Shown: positions 31,892 through 41,583, counted from the stretch's first letter. The stretch is 64,000 nucleotides of DNA from Micromonospora sp. NBRC 110009 (GCF_030518795.1 NZ_CP130427.1:6138001-6202000); one strand, 5' to 3'. The notes: a model not told the origin generated them from the letters alone. Translations and numbers: made by a program.

Positions 31892-33202
31892 TCAGCCGTC
31901 CTCCGGACGTTTCGCGGCCGGCGGGCCCGCCGGCGGCGGCATGGCGGCGAGGGCGGTGGCGTGCCGGCGGCGGCGCGCCAACAGCACCGCTCCCCCGGCC
32001 ACCAGCACGACACCGACCCCCACCGACGGGGCGGTGCCCGGCCAGCCGCCGCCGGCCCCGGAGGCGGTCCCGTGCAGCCCGGCGCCGCCGGCGAGCGCCG
32101 ACGCCGCCACCGTCGGCGCCGGGCTGGCCGAGCTGAGCTCGCCGGGTCCCACCAGCCGGCCGACCGAGGCGTTCCGGGGCAGCCCGAAACCCCAGTCGAG
32201 CAGGGCGGCGCCCTGCTGCCAGCCGCGCTGGATGGGGATCTCCGCGCCGAGCAGGGTCACCACGAGCCGCCGTCCGCCCCGCTCGGCCGCGCCGACGTAC
32301 GTGTGTCGGGCCAGGTCGGTGAAGCCGGTCTTGCCGCCCAGCGCGCCCGGGTAGTGGGTCAGCAGCTGGTTGTCGTTCTGGATCTGGAACGGCTTCTCAT
32401 GCAGTGCCAGCTGGCCGGGGATCTCCGCCGTCCGGGTGGCGGTGTAGCGCCGGAAGGCCGGATCGGCGAAGCAGGCGCGGGCGATCAACGCCAGGTCGTA
32501 CGCGCTGGTGAACTGGCCGGGCGCGTCCAGGCCGGACGGGGTGACGGCGTGGGTCTGCAGCGCGCCGAGCCGGCGGGCCTCCTCGTTCATCGCGCGTACG
32601 CCCCCGGCCTGCCCGTCCGGGCCGCCACCGAGCCGGGCCAGGGCGTTGGCCGCCTCGTTGCCGGACTTGAGCAGCAGGCCCAGCCAGATCGTCTCGATCC
32701 GGTACCGCCCGCCCTCGGCCAGCCCGACCGCCGAGCTGCCCGGCTCGATGGCCAGGTCCTCGGCGGTCACGGTCACCTCCTGGTGCGGGTTGAGCCTCGG
32801 CAGCATCGTCGCCGCCAGCAGCAGCTTCTGCACGCTGGCCGGGACCCCGTACTCGTGCGGCCCGCAGCCGCCGAGCACCGCGCCGCTGTCCAGGTCGGCA
32901 ACCAGCCAGGAGGTCGCGGTGACGGCCGGCGGAGCGGGCGTCGCCGGTGGGACGACCAGCCCGTCGGTGGCCAGCGCCGCCCCGCCGACGGCCCGCGCCG
33001 CCGGGTCGGCCGGCGGCGGTGGCTGCGGCGGAGGGGTCGCCGGTGCGGGCACGTTGGGGCAGGGCGGCGGGCCGGCCGGCAGCCCGGTCCGGCCGCTCCG
33101 GGCGGTCGACGCGCCGGCCCGGGCCGCCGCCAGGGCGGGCGTCGGGAGGGCCAGCGCCGCCACAAGCAGGGCGGCGGCGAGCGCCGTGGGCAGGCCTCTC
33201 AT
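31892..33202 (-). CDS. D-alanyl-D-alanine carboxypeptidase (S11), copy 1
   Basis: The ATG lies 8 nt after TAGCCT (leaderless). This 436-residue penicillin-binding protein has a signal peptide, a Pro-rich stretch, the SxxK active-site motif ASVQK, KSGNE (the SxN motif) and GKTGFT (KTG), and ends with one membrane helix (VGVVLVAGGAVLLA) and Arg-rich anchor. It trims the terminal D-Ala from peptidoglycan stem peptides at the outer face of the membrane. A close paralogue lies 8.4 kb away at 41.6 kb. Confidence 0.9.
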   Translation of the reverse strand: MRGLPTALAAALLVAALALPTPALAAARAGASTARSGRTGLPAGPPPCPNVPAPATPPPQPPPPADPAARAVGGAALATDGLVVPPATPAPPAVTATSWLVADLDSGAVLGGCGPHEYGVPASVQKLLLAATMLPRLNPHQEVTVTAEDLAIEPGSSAVGLAEGGRYRIETIWLGLLLKSGNEAANALARLGGGPDGQAGGVRAMNEEARRLGALQTHAVTPSGLDAPGQFTSAYDLALIARACFADPAFRRYTATRTAEIPGQLALHEKPFQIQNDNQLLTHYPGALGGKTGFTDLARHTYVGAAERGGRRLVVTLLGAEIPIQRGWQQGAALLDWGFGLPRNASVGRLVGPGELSSASPAPTVAASALAGGAGLHGTASGAGGGWPGTAPSVGVGVVLVAGGAVLLARRRRHATALAAMPPPAGPPAAKRPEDG

Positions 33203-33302
33203 GTCCCCGGAGGCTAACCAGGCCGACCCGATCGGGTCGCCTGCTCGGGCGTTCACGTCCGGTGGCCGGAGGCGATCGCTAGGCTGCCCGAGGCCGCCGG
33301 GA

Positions 33303-34946
33303 TCACCCGGAGCCCGGCATCGGCGAACCGGCGGCGGCCGTCCACTCGGCGGCGGCCGGCAGCAGGTGCCGCACCGCCGGGGTGCACTCGGACAGGTCCC
33401 GCGCCCGCTCCTCGGCCCGCTGGTCCGCCTCGGTCAGCCGGCCACCGTGCTGGCGCAGATGCTCGTCCCAGGACGGCACCAGGTAGACCTCGGTGAACTC
33501 GTCCGGTGTCTCGCCGGCACGGAACAGCCCCCAGCGCATCGCCCCGGTACGCTGCCGCGCCCCCCGGACATGCTCCATCGCCTCCAGGAACTCGGACTCC
33601 TGCTGCGGCTGGATGGTGTAGGTGACGGTCACCAGCACCGGCCCGACCCGGGGATCGGGCTGCAGCGCCAGCGAGAGGGGCGGCCGGTAGGCGGTCGGGT
33701 CCTTGACCATTCCCCGCAGGTCGGGCAGCGGCCAGATCTGCGACGTCACCGCCCCGACGAGCATCAACGCGGCCGCCACCAGGAAGGCGCCGACCAGCCC
33801 GCCGACGTCGGCGACCACACCCCAGATCAGGGCGCCGACGGCCTGCCCCCCGCCCTGGACCACCTGGTAGACGGCGAGACCGCGGGCGCGTACCCAGCCG
33901 GGCAGGAAGAGCTGGATCTCCGCGTTGACGTTGGCGAGCACGGTCACCCAGGCCACCCCGGCCGGCAGCAGCGCGACCAGCACCACCGGGACGCTGCGGA
34001 CCGAGGCCACGACGATCAGGGTCACCCCGTACATGGCCCCGGCCAGCAGCAGGAACCGGTTCGGGCTGATCAGGGTGCGGATCCGCGGCATCAGCAGGGC
34101 ACCCAGGATGGCGCCCACCCCGAGCGCGGCCAGCAGCAGGCCGTACCCGCTGGAGTTCAGGCCGAGCCGGCGGCTCGCCACCAGCGGCAGCAGTGCCCAC
34201 AGCGCGCTGGCCGGGATCACGAAGACCAGCGCGCGGCGCAGCAGCCGGCGCACGATCGGCGAGTGCCGCACGTAGCGGCCACCGGCGCGCAGCGCCGCGG
34301 TGAACCGCTCCGGCACCTCCACCGTGTTGGCGTCCCCAGGCCGCCACCGGACCAGCGCCAGCGCGAAGACCAGGAACGCCACCGCGTTGAAGCCGAACAC
34401 CGGGGCCACGCCCACCTGCGAGATGAGCACACCGGCGGCGGCCGGACCGACGGCCCGGGCCACGTTGACGCTGATCGAGCCGAGCGCCGACGCCGCGCGC
34501 AGCTGCGCGCGTGGCACCAGCTCCGGGATCACCGCGGCCCACGCCGGCAGGGTGAGCGCCTGGCCCACGCCGAAGGCGAAGGTGAGGGTGAGCAGCAGCG
34601 CCGGCGGCATCCGGCCGGTCGCCGTGAGCACGGTCAGCCCCGCGGCCACCGCCACCAGGAACAGTTGGACGGCGATCAGCAGGTGCCGGCGGTCGAAGGT
34701 GTCCGCCAGCGCACCGGCCGGCAGGGCCAGCAGCAGCATCGGCAGCAGGCTGGCGGTCTGCACCAGGGCGACCAGGGTGGAGGCGTTGGCCTGGTGCACC
34801 AGCAGCCACTGGGCGCCGACCGTCTGCATCCAGGTGCCGATGTTCGCCGCGAGCAGGGCCAGCCACAGGCTGCGGTAGGTCGCCGTGCGCAGCGGCGACC
34901 ACGCCGAGACCGAGGGCTCGGCGCCGGGGTCGACCGCGGTCACCAT
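33303..34946 (-). CDS. MFS exporter with C-terminal ABM-like domain
   Basis: A 547-residue protein. Residues 1-415 form a 12-helix major facilitator of the enterobactin-exporter-like type, including NIGTWMQTVGAQWLL and LPAGALADTFDRRHLL. Residues about 425-520 (LVTVTYTIQPQQESEFLEAM, MRWGLFRAGETPDEFTEVYL) form a soluble domain like the antibiotic biosynthesis monooxygenase (ABM) ferredoxin-like fold. The start ATG overlaps the stop of the upstream SDR gene by a few bases, so the pair is translationally coupled. It probably exports a small molecule. Confidence 0.85.
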   Translation of the reverse strand: MVTAVDPGAEPSVSAWSPLRTATYRSLWLALLAANIGTWMQTVGAQWLLVHQANASTLVALVQTASLLPMLLLALPAGALADTFDRRHLLIAVQLFLVAVAAGLTVLTATGRMPPALLLTLTFAFGVGQALTLPAWAAVIPELVPRAQLRAASALGSISVNVARAVGPAAAGVLISQVGVAPVFGFNAVAFLVFALALVRWRPGDANTVEVPERFTAALRAGGRYVRHSPIVRRLLRRALVFVIPASALWALLPLVASRRLGLNSSGYGLLLAALGVGAILGALLMPRIRTLISPNRFLLLAGAMYGVTLIVVASVRSVPVVLVALLPAGVAWVTVLANVNAEIQLFLPGWVRARGLAVYQVVQGGGQAVGALIWGVVADVGGLVGAFLVAAALMLVGAVTSQIWPLPDLRGMVKDPTAYRPPLSLALQPDPRVGPVLVTVTYTIQPQQESEFLEAMEHVRGARQRTGAMRWGLFRAGETPDEFTEVYLVPSWDEHLRQHGGRLTEADQRAEERARDLSECTPAVRHLLPAAAEWTAAAGSPMPGSG

Positions 34947-35635
34947 CGCCCGTCCGCGCGCAGCACCTGCTCTCCGGAGACGTAGAGCGCGTCGGGGGCC
35001 AGCCGGAGCAGTCGTACGACCTCGGCGGCGACCTGCTCGGGCAGGGCGTACACCTCGTCGAGGAACCGGTCGCCGACCCGCTCCTGCAGCCGGGTCGGCA
35101 TCGGACCGGGATGCAGCTGCATCACCTTGATCCGGTTGCTGTGCTGCGCCTCGGCCAGGGACTCCACCAGGCTGTTGCCGTAGCTCTTGGTGGCCCGGTA
35201 GAGCGGGATGCCGGGGCGCGGCTTGGTCACCGCCAGCGCGCCGACGTAGACGACGTTGCCGAAGCCCTGCCGGTGCAGGTGGTGCAGCGCCTCCCGGAGC
35301 ACGTACGTGGTGCCCAGCGCGTTGACCTCGACCACCCGGCGGATCCGCTCCGGGGACAGCTCGGCCAGGTCACCGCCGCCCCACATTGAGGCACAGTCGG
35401 CCACCCCGTCGATCCCGCCGTGGCGCTGCACCACCTCGGCGAAGGCGTCCCGGACCTCTGGATAGAGGGAGATGTCGCAGGCGATCCCGGTGCAGCCGAG
35501 GTCGTCGGCCGTCGCGGCCACCTCGCTCGCCACGTCGCCGAAGATCACCACCTGGTCCTCCGCCACGAGCCGGCGGGCGACCTCCTGACCGAGGCCGCTG
35601 GTTCCCCCTACCACGATGAACGTCCTGGCGCCCAT
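34940..35635 (-). CDS. SDR family oxidoreductase
   Basis: The ATG at 35633-35635 follows GGGGGAGG. The 231-residue protein has a Rossmann start MGARTFIVVGGTSGLGQEVA (TGxxxGxG as GGTSGLG), VEVNALGTTYV (NAG-like), and YRATKS as the YxxxK active site. A classical short-chain dehydrogenase/reductase. Its last codon overlaps the start of the MFS exporter gene, so the two are one operon, perhaps making and exporting the same compound. Confidence 0.88.
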   Translation of the reverse strand: MGARTFIVVGGTSGLGQEVARRLVAEDQVVIFGDVASEVAATADDLGCTGIACDISLYPEVRDAFAEVVQRHGGIDGVADCASMWGGGDLAELSPERIRRVVEVNALGTTYVLREALHHLHRQGFGNVVYVGALAVTKPRPGIPLYRATKSYGNSLVESLAEAQHSNRIKVMQLHPGPMPTRLQERVGDRFLDEVYALPEQVAAEVVRLLRLAPDALYVSGEQVLRADGRW

Positions 35636-35851
35636 GCCTCCCCCAACGTCGTGGCGCACGAGCGGTTCGCGGGTGCGTTGCGCCGCCTGGCTACCCGCTG
35701 ACGTCGGCGCCACACCAGGGCGTCGGGACCGGGCCGAGCCGGGCCGGCGAGTTCCGCTCGTGCCGGGTGCGGGCAGAAGCTCCCCGGCCGGCCCCGCTGG
35801 ACGTAGCGTCCAGACCGTGGACAGCGGTGGCCGGAGGGGGGGTGACGTGCC

Positions 35852-37063
35852 ATGTCGGACGGGGCTGGCGGCCGACGCCGCCGTGGGCTCCGCTTCCCGG
35901 TCAGCCCGACCGGCGAGGGCCAGACCGTGACCCGGTTCGAGCTGCTGTTCGACCTGGTGTACGTCTTCGCGATCACCCGCGTCTCCGAGTACATGGCGCA
36001 CGCCCACAGCGCGCCCGGGCTGGTCCAGGGCCTGCTGCTGCTCGCCTTGCTCTGGTGGACCTGGTCCGGGTACAGCTGGCTCGGCAACCAGGCGCGGGCG
36101 GACCAGGGCCTGCTGCGGGCGGCCATGTCGGTGGCGATGGCGGCCATCTTCGTCGTCGACCTGACCATCCCCGAGGCGTGGCACGACGCGCCGGGCGGCC
36201 TGTACGGCCCGCTGGTGCTCGTCTGCGCCTACCTCATCGTCCGGTGCGTACACCTGGTCGTCTACTCGGTGGCGGCGGCCGGCGACCCGGGCCTGCGCCA
36301 CCAACTCGCGATCACCTGGGTCCCCACCGCGGCCGGTGCCGCCCTGCTACTGGTGGGGGTCCTGCTCGGCGGCTGGCGGCAGACGCTGTTCTTCGCCGCC
36401 GCACTGGCCGTCGACTGGGGCGTCGTCTACCTCACCTCCCGCCGCGGCAACTGGCGGATCCACAGCGCCACCCACTGGACCGAGCGGCACGGGCTGTTCG
36501 TCATCCTGGCGATCGGCGAGTCGATCCTCGCCCTCGGGGTCGGGGCCACCAACCAGCCGGTCAGCACCCCGATCCTGGTGGCGGCCGTGCTGGGCATCGC
36601 CGTCGCCATCGGCCTGTGGTGGCTCTACTTCGACCTCGTGTCGCCGGCCTACGAGCACCGGTTCCGGGAGGCGCAGGGCCAGGCCCGGACGATCCTCGCC
36701 GCCGAGGCGTACACCTACGGTCACTTCCCGATCGTGGCCGGCATCGTCCTCGCGGCGCTCGGCGTCGAGGGCGTGCTCGCGCACGCCGGCGAACACCGAC
36801 CACTGGGCGTCTTCTACGCCGCCGCGCTGTGCGGCGGAACGGCGCTCTACCTGGCGGGGCACCTGGCCTTCGCCAACCGCATGCACTATGCGCTGCACGT
36901 CGGGCGGTTCGTCACCATGCTCGCGCTGCTGGCCTGGCTGCCGGCCGCCGCGGTGCTGCCACCGCTGGTCGGGCTCACCGGCCTGGCGCTCATCCTCGCC
37001 GCGCTGATCGTCGTGGAGACCATCCGGTACGCCGACATCCGGCCGTCCCTGCGGGGCGAATGA
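35852..37063 (+). CDS. ltrA: Low temperature requirement A (LtrA) family membrane protein
   Basis: This 403-residue protein begins with a short basic tail and the family signature TRFELLFDLVYVFAITRVSEY, then about ten membrane helices, including LLLLALLWWTWSGYSWLGNQ and HGLFVILAIGESILALG. LtrA was first linked to growth at low temperature in Listeria, and the family is broad in actinomycetes; a transport role is likely but unproven. It is divergent from the SDR gene with about 215 bp between them. Confidence 0.88.
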   Translation: MSDGAGGRRRRGLRFPVSPTGEGQTVTRFELLFDLVYVFAITRVSEYMAHAHSAPGLVQGLLLLALLWWTWSGYSWLGNQARADQGLLRAAMSVAMAAIFVVDLTIPEAWHDAPGGLYGPLVLVCAYLIVRCVHLVVYSVAAAGDPGLRHQLAITWVPTAAGAALLLVGVLLGGWRQTLFFAAALAVDWGVVYLTSRRGNWRIHSATHWTERHGLFVILAIGESILALGVGATNQPVSTPILVAAVLGIAVAIGLWWLYFDLVSPAYEHRFREAQGQARTILAAEAYTYGHFPIVAGIVLAALGVEGVLAHAGEHRPLGVFYAAALCGGTALYLAGHLAFANRMHYALHVGRFVTMLALLAWLPAAAVLPPLVGLTGLALILAALIVVETIRYADIRPSLRGE

Positions 37064-37093
37064 GCCGCGCGCGGCGCGGCGCCACCGCCCGGA

Positions 37094-37816
37094 TCACCGG
37101 GCGGGGTCCCGGTGCTCGCCGAGCGGACCGACCGTCCAGCCCTGACGGTGGCACTCGGACAGCAGCCGTGGCAGGGCGGCCAGCGCGGCCCGCCAGGCAC
37201 CCGGGACGGCGGTGCACGAGGAGTCGTGCAGCAGGATGGTGCCCCCGCCGGAGAGGCCGGCCCGGACCGTCCCGTACACCGTGTCGCCGGTGGCCGACCG
37301 GGTCCAGTCCCGACCCCAGCAGCTCCACAGCACCGGCTCCAGCCGCAGCCGGCGCGCCGCCACCAGCGTCGCCCCGGTGAGCACGCCGTACGGCGGACGC
37401 AGGAAGCGGGGCGTCCGCCCGGTCACCTCGGTGATCACGGCCGTGGCCCGGCCGAGGTCGCGTACGGTCGCCACCGGCCCGCGCAGCAGCAGGTTGCGGT
37501 GCTCCCAACCGTGCACCGCCACCTCGTGACCGGCGTCGGCGAGCCGGCGGCCGAGGTCGGGTGAGCGGCGCAGCATCGCGCCGAGCAGGAAGAAGGTGGC
37601 CCGCACCCGGTGGGCGGCGAGCACCTCCAGGAACCGTGGCGTGGACTCCGGGTCGGGCCCATCATCGAAGGTGAGGGCGACCCGGTCCGGCCGGCCGAGG
37701 CCGTGCAGGCCGGGCAGGAACCGCGCCCGGACCGCCGGCACCGCGGTCAGGGCCGGCGCCAGGTGCAGCAGCGGAAGCGCCAGCCCGCCCAGGGCCCAGC
37801 GGGAGCCACGGTTCAC
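37094..37816 (-). CDS. Polysaccharide deacetylase (NodB domain)
   Basis: A GTG start (37814-37816) overlaps the upstream glycosyltransferase stop as GTGA, so the two are coupled. The 240-residue protein has an N-terminal hydrophobic anchor (ALGGLALPLLHLAPALTAV) and a CE4 NodB domain: TFDDGPDPES (metal Asp pair), HEVAVHGWEH (His ligands), RPPYGVL and ILLHDSS. It removes acetyl groups from a GlcNAc-containing polymer outside the membrane. It is the last gene of the PAP2-fusion / GT28 / deacetylase unit. Confidence 0.88.
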   Translation of the reverse strand: MNRGSRWALGGLALPLLHLAPALTAVPAVRARFLPGLHGLGRPDRVALTFDDGPDPESTPRFLEVLAAHRVRATFFLLGAMLRRSPDLGRRLADAGHEVAVHGWEHRNLLLRGPVATVRDLGRATAVITEVTGRTPRFLRPPYGVLTGATLVAARRLRLEPVLWSCWGRDWTRSATGDTVYGTVRAGLSGGGTILLHDSSCTAVPGAWRAALAALPRLLSECHRQGWTVGPLGEHRDPAR

Positions 37817-39054
37817 CGGAGTCCGCCGGTGGACTGGAGCAGCGCGGCGACCACGGCCACCGCGTCGCCGACCGAGTCGACCAGGGCTCGGCGGTTGCGT
37901 TCGTCCACGCCGGCGCTGCCGGCCCGGCTCGCCGCCTCCGCGACGAGGTGTGCCGGATCGGCCCGCTCGCCGCCCGCATCCACGGTGTGCGGCGTCCGGC
38001 CGTCCACCCGGCGGGGGCGATCGCCCGGGCGGCCGTCGCCGACCAGCGCGGCCAGCACCGAGCCCAACTGGTCGGGCCCGGACACCCATCGGGTGAGGCC
38101 GGACCGGGCGAGGATCGAGGCGTTCGCCCGGCCGTGCCCGGGCAGCGGCCGGTAGGTCACCACCGGCACGCCGCAGGCGAGCGCCTCCTGGCAGGTCAGG
38201 CCGCCGGCGTTCTCGACCACCACGTCCACCGCGCGCATCAGCGTCGGCATGTCGTCCACCCAGCCGAACACGTGCTCGTGGTGGGCCCGCAGCCGCTGGT
38301 GGAGCTCCGCGTTGCGCCCGCACACCACGACCGGGCGGACGCAGCCGGTCGCCCGGATCTCCGCGACCGTCCGCTCGACGTCGCCGGTGCCCCAGGCGCC
38401 CGCCACGATCAGCGCCAGCCGGTCGTCCGGGGGCAGGCCGAAGCGCCGCCGGGCGCGCCGGCGGTCGGTGGCGGCCGGGACGGCGAAGGCCCGGGAGACC
38501 AGCGGCTGCACCACGGTGACGTCGATGCCGTCGGCCGGTTCCGTCTCGGCGTGCCGGATCGCGCAGTAGACGTCCACGCCCGGGGAGAGCCAGGTGGGGT
38601 GGACGACGAAATCGGTCACGTAGGTGATGACCGGGACGGCCAGCCGTCCCTGCCGGCGCAGCGGTCCGAGGAGCTGGTTGGCGAACGGGTAGGTGGTCAC
38701 CACCGCCCGGGTGTCCGGGGGGATCGACCGGCGCATCCGGCGCCGAACCGGCCGGAGCAGCATACGGAGTACCGATACGGACAACCGGGACCGGCGGGTC
38801 AGCACGAAGAGCAGCTCGTAGCCCCACGGCAGCCACCGCAGGACGCCCCGGTACGCCTCCCTTATCGCCCGGTGCGCCGGGCGCGGCAGTATTTCCAGCA
38901 GGTTCATCCGGTCCACCAGGAAGCCCCGGCCGCGCAGCCGCCGCGCCAGCTCGGCGGCGGCCGCGTCGTGGCCGGCGCCGATGTCCGCGGAGACGACCAG
39001 AATGCGTCCCGGGCACTCCATGCCGCGGCGCTTACCCGAGGTCACGGCATCCAC
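37813..39054 (-). CDS. GT28 glycosyltransferase, MGDG synthase-like
   Basis: This 413-residue enzyme has the N-terminal MGDG_synth domain (ILVVSADIGAGHDAAAAELA) and a GT28 C-terminal domain (IVAGAWGTGDVERTV, GWVDDMPTLMRAVDVVVENAGG, ACGVPVVTYRPLPGHGRANA). It should transfer a sugar from UDP- or GDP-sugar to a lipid acceptor at the membrane. The ATG at 39054 lies 18 bp after the previous gene's stop; a second ATG at 39021 is possible. It is coupled to the deacetylase gene downstream, suggesting a modified glycolipid as product. Confidence 0.85.
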   Translation of the reverse strand: MDAVTSGKRRGMECPGRILVVSADIGAGHDAAAAELARRLRGRGFLVDRMNLLEILPRPAHRAIREAYRGVLRWLPWGYELLFVLTRRSRLSVSVLRMLLRPVRRRMRRSIPPDTRAVVTTYPFANQLLGPLRRQGRLAVPVITYVTDFVVHPTWLSPGVDVYCAIRHAETEPADGIDVTVVQPLVSRAFAVPAATDRRRARRRFGLPPDDRLALIVAGAWGTGDVERTVAEIRATGCVRPVVVCGRNAELHQRLRAHHEHVFGWVDDMPTLMRAVDVVVENAGGLTCQEALACGVPVVTYRPLPGHGRANASILARSGLTRWVSGPDQLGSVLAALVGDGRPGDRPRRVDGRTPHTVDAGGERADPAHLVAEAASRAGSAGVDERNRRALVDSVGDAVAVVAALLQSTGGLR

Positions 39055-39072
39055 GCTTGGCCGGTTCCGCCC

Positions 39073-41418
39073 TCAGACGGCGTGTCGACGCACCAGCCCG
39101 CGCAGCGCCACGTAGCCGGGCAGCACCGGCAGCCAGAAGGTGGCCAGCCGGTAGACCAGCACGCCGGCGACCGCGGTCTCCGGCCGCACGCCGTAGAGCA
39201 GCAGGCCGGAGACCAGGGCCGCCTCGGTGGCGCCCAGGCCGCCGGGGGTCGGCGCCGCCGTCGACAACCCCTCCCCCACTATGCAGACCAGCACCACCGG
39301 CGCGATCAGCGCCGGGTCGGCCGGCAGGCCGACGCCGAGCAGGGCCAGCCAGAACGCCGCGGCGTAGGCGAGGGTGAGCGCCACGCTCACCGCCAGCAGC
39401 GGGACGATCCGACCGCTGCGGGCGAGCGCACGCAGCGCCTCCACCGCCTGCCGCCGGGCCGCGCGCACCCGGGTCCGCCACCGGGGTACGGCGAACACCA
39501 CGGCGGCCAGCAGCAGCACCGCCAGCACGGTCAGCAGCACGGCCAGCCCGCGCCCGGTCGCGGCGCTCGCCAGATGGCGGCGGGTGCCCCGGGCGAACGG
39601 CAGCAGGACGGGCAGCAGCAGCGCGACGCCGAGCACGCCGGCGACCCGGTCCACGGCGACCGCGGTGGCCGCGGCCGGCACCGTCAGCCCCTGCTGGCGC
39701 AGATAGCGGACGGTCAGCGCCGCACCGCCGAGCGCGCCCGGGGCGAGCGGGTTGACGAAGGACGCGGCGAACTGGACCGCGAGGGTCCGGCCCGGCGGCA
39801 GCCGGCTGGCGGCGGCGAGCCGCAGCGCCTCGGCGCTGAGCAGGTAGGTGGCGGCCGAGGCGAGCAGCGCACCGGTCACCGCGAGGGGGTTGGCATGCAG
39901 GACCGCGTGCAGCGCGGCCCGTACCGCGCCGATCTGCGGCAGCAGGAAGTGCACCAACAGGCCGAGCATGACCAGGAGGAACACGTCCCGCCGGGTGATC
40001 CGGACGACGCGGGCGAGATGGTCGGACCGGCCGGGGCAGCGCCGGGCGATCTCGTCCCGCAGGTCGTCGAGGAGGCCGGGCCGGCTGTCGGCGAGCGCCC
40101 GGCCGGCGCGGGACAGCAGGGCCGGTTGCAGCCAGGGCAGGGTGTCGGCCACCGGGCCGGTGCCGAGCTGCCCGGTCGCGGCGTCGACCGCCGCCGGCAC
40201 ACCGGCCAACGCGGCCAGCGTGACCAGCAGTTCCACCAGGTCGCGGGCCCGCTGGTCGGCGGTGGCCTCGTCGGTGCCGTGGCTGAGGCCGACCAGCCAG
40301 GCCGTAGCACCGGCGACCAGCAGGTTGGCCGCCCGCAGGTCCCGGTGGGCCAGGCCGGCCCGGTGCAGCCGGGCCACCTGCCGGCAGACGTCGTCGAGCG
40401 TGTCCCGGTCCAGTTCGGCCGGGTCGAGCGCGTCGAGCGGCCGGCCCGGCGCGAATTCCTGCACCAGCAGGGCGTCCCCGCCGGGGTCGGTGGCGGTGGT
40501 GACCAGCCGGGGCGTACGCACGCCGGCCCGCTCGGCGCGCATCAGCAGGTACGCCTCGTGCGTGCACTTCTGCTTCGCGGTCAGGTACGGTGGCTCGTCG
40601 GCGATGCCCCGGTAGCGCAGCCGGCGGTAGAGCGTGTAGAGCCAGTCCGCGTCCCGCTGGCTGCCGCCGGTGACCTTGACGAAGCGGCGCCGCCCGCCGG
40701 TGGTGGTGACCTGCCAGGGGCGGGAACCCCGGGCGTCCCCGGCGACCGGGGTCAGCTCGGCCGCCTCGATGCCAAGGCCGAGGAGAACCTGCCGCAGCCG
40801 CCCCGCCGTGCCGCGGGGGCCCACGTCTCCGACGGCCACCCGGGTGAGGCTGGCGGCGAACCAGCCGGCCAGGAAGCCGCCCAGCACGTCGACGGGCAGG
40901 TGCGCGCCGACGTAGAGCCGGGCCGTCGCGACGAGGGCCACCGCCAGCCACAGCAGCCCGCGCAGCCGGCGGGGCACGGCCGGGGCGAGCACCACCGCCA
41001 GCGCGGTGGCCACCGCCACGTGGCCGGAGGGGTAGCCGAAACGCCCGCCGACGGCCTCGTGGAACCGGACGTCGGCCAGGAAGCCGGCCGGGCGGGCCCG
41101 GGCGACCAGCAGCTTGGCGAGCGCGGCCGCCCAGTAGGCCAGGTTGCCCGCGATCAGCAGGTCGCGGGCCAGCCGCCACTGCCGGGCGGCCACCGCGCCG
41201 ACCGCCGCGACCAGGATCGCCGGGTACGCGCCGAGCTGCATCACCAGCAGCAGCACCGGACCGACCGGTCCGGGCAGCTGGTTGACCAGCACGAAGAGGT
41301 CCCGCTCCCAGCGGCCCGGCGGCCGGTGTCGGGCCCAGGAGCTGACCAGCGTGAACAGCGCGCCGGAGACGACCAGGCCGAGGACCAGCGCCGGGGACGG
41401 ACGGTGGCTCCGAGGCAT
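39073..41418 (-). CDS. PAP2 phosphatase - kinase-like - MprF-type membrane fusion protein
   Basis: This 781-residue protein joins three parts. Residues about 1-190 are a PAP2 phosphatase with K102..RARP, YPSGH (S131, H133) and ARLYVGAHLPVD (H173, D177). Residues about 205-470 are an ABC1/RIO-type kinase fold with K248 and HRDLRAANLL (H358-N365), but the DFG position reads VGLSHG, so the metal-binding Asp is lost. Residues about 475-781 form the lysylphosphatidylglycerol-synthase membrane domain (SFVNPLAPGALGG, STAAPTPGGLGATEAALVS). It begins an operon with a glycolipid GT28 and a deacetylase, so it likely handles lipid carriers. Confidence 0.88.
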   Translation of the reverse strand: MPRSHRPSPALVLGLVVSGALFTLVSSWARHRPPGRWERDLFVLVNQLPGPVGPVLLLVMQLGAYPAILVAAVGAVAARQWRLARDLLIAGNLAYWAAALAKLLVARARPAGFLADVRFHEAVGGRFGYPSGHVAVATALAVVLAPAVPRRLRGLLWLAVALVATARLYVGAHLPVDVLGGFLAGWFAASLTRVAVGDVGPRGTAGRLRQVLLGLGIEAAELTPVAGDARGSRPWQVTTTGGRRRFVKVTGGSQRDADWLYTLYRRLRYRGIADEPPYLTAKQKCTHEAYLLMRAERAGVRTPRLVTTATDPGGDALLVQEFAPGRPLDALDPAELDRDTLDDVCRQVARLHRAGLAHRDLRAANLLVAGATAWLVGLSHGTDEATADQRARDLVELLVTLAALAGVPAAVDAATGQLGTGPVADTLPWLQPALLSRAGRALADSRPGLLDDLRDEIARRCPGRSDHLARVVRITRRDVFLLVMLGLLVHFLLPQIGAVRAALHAVLHANPLAVTGALLASAATYLLSAEALRLAAASRLPPGRTLAVQFAASFVNPLAPGALGGAALTVRYLRQQGLTVPAAATAVAVDRVAGVLGVALLLPVLLPFARGTRRHLASAATGRGLAVLLTVLAVLLLAAVVFAVPRWRTRVRAARRQAVEALRALARSGRIVPLLAVSVALTLAYAAAFWLALLGVGLPADPALIAPVVLVCIVGEGLSTAAPTPGGLGATEAALVSGLLLYGVRPETAVAGVLVYRLATFWLPVLPGYVALRGLVRRHAV

Positions 41419-41583
41419 CGCCGGAGTCAGCGTACGGTCGGCGGACGAGCGACCCTGGGACGCGCGGCCGCGCCCGTCGTCCCGGCGGCCGCCCCGCTGT
41501 CCCGCATGGGTCGACCATAGGGCGGCCGGGCGCCGTCCCGGGCGGCAACGCGGGCGATCCGCCCGGCCGGTCGACCCGGCGGG

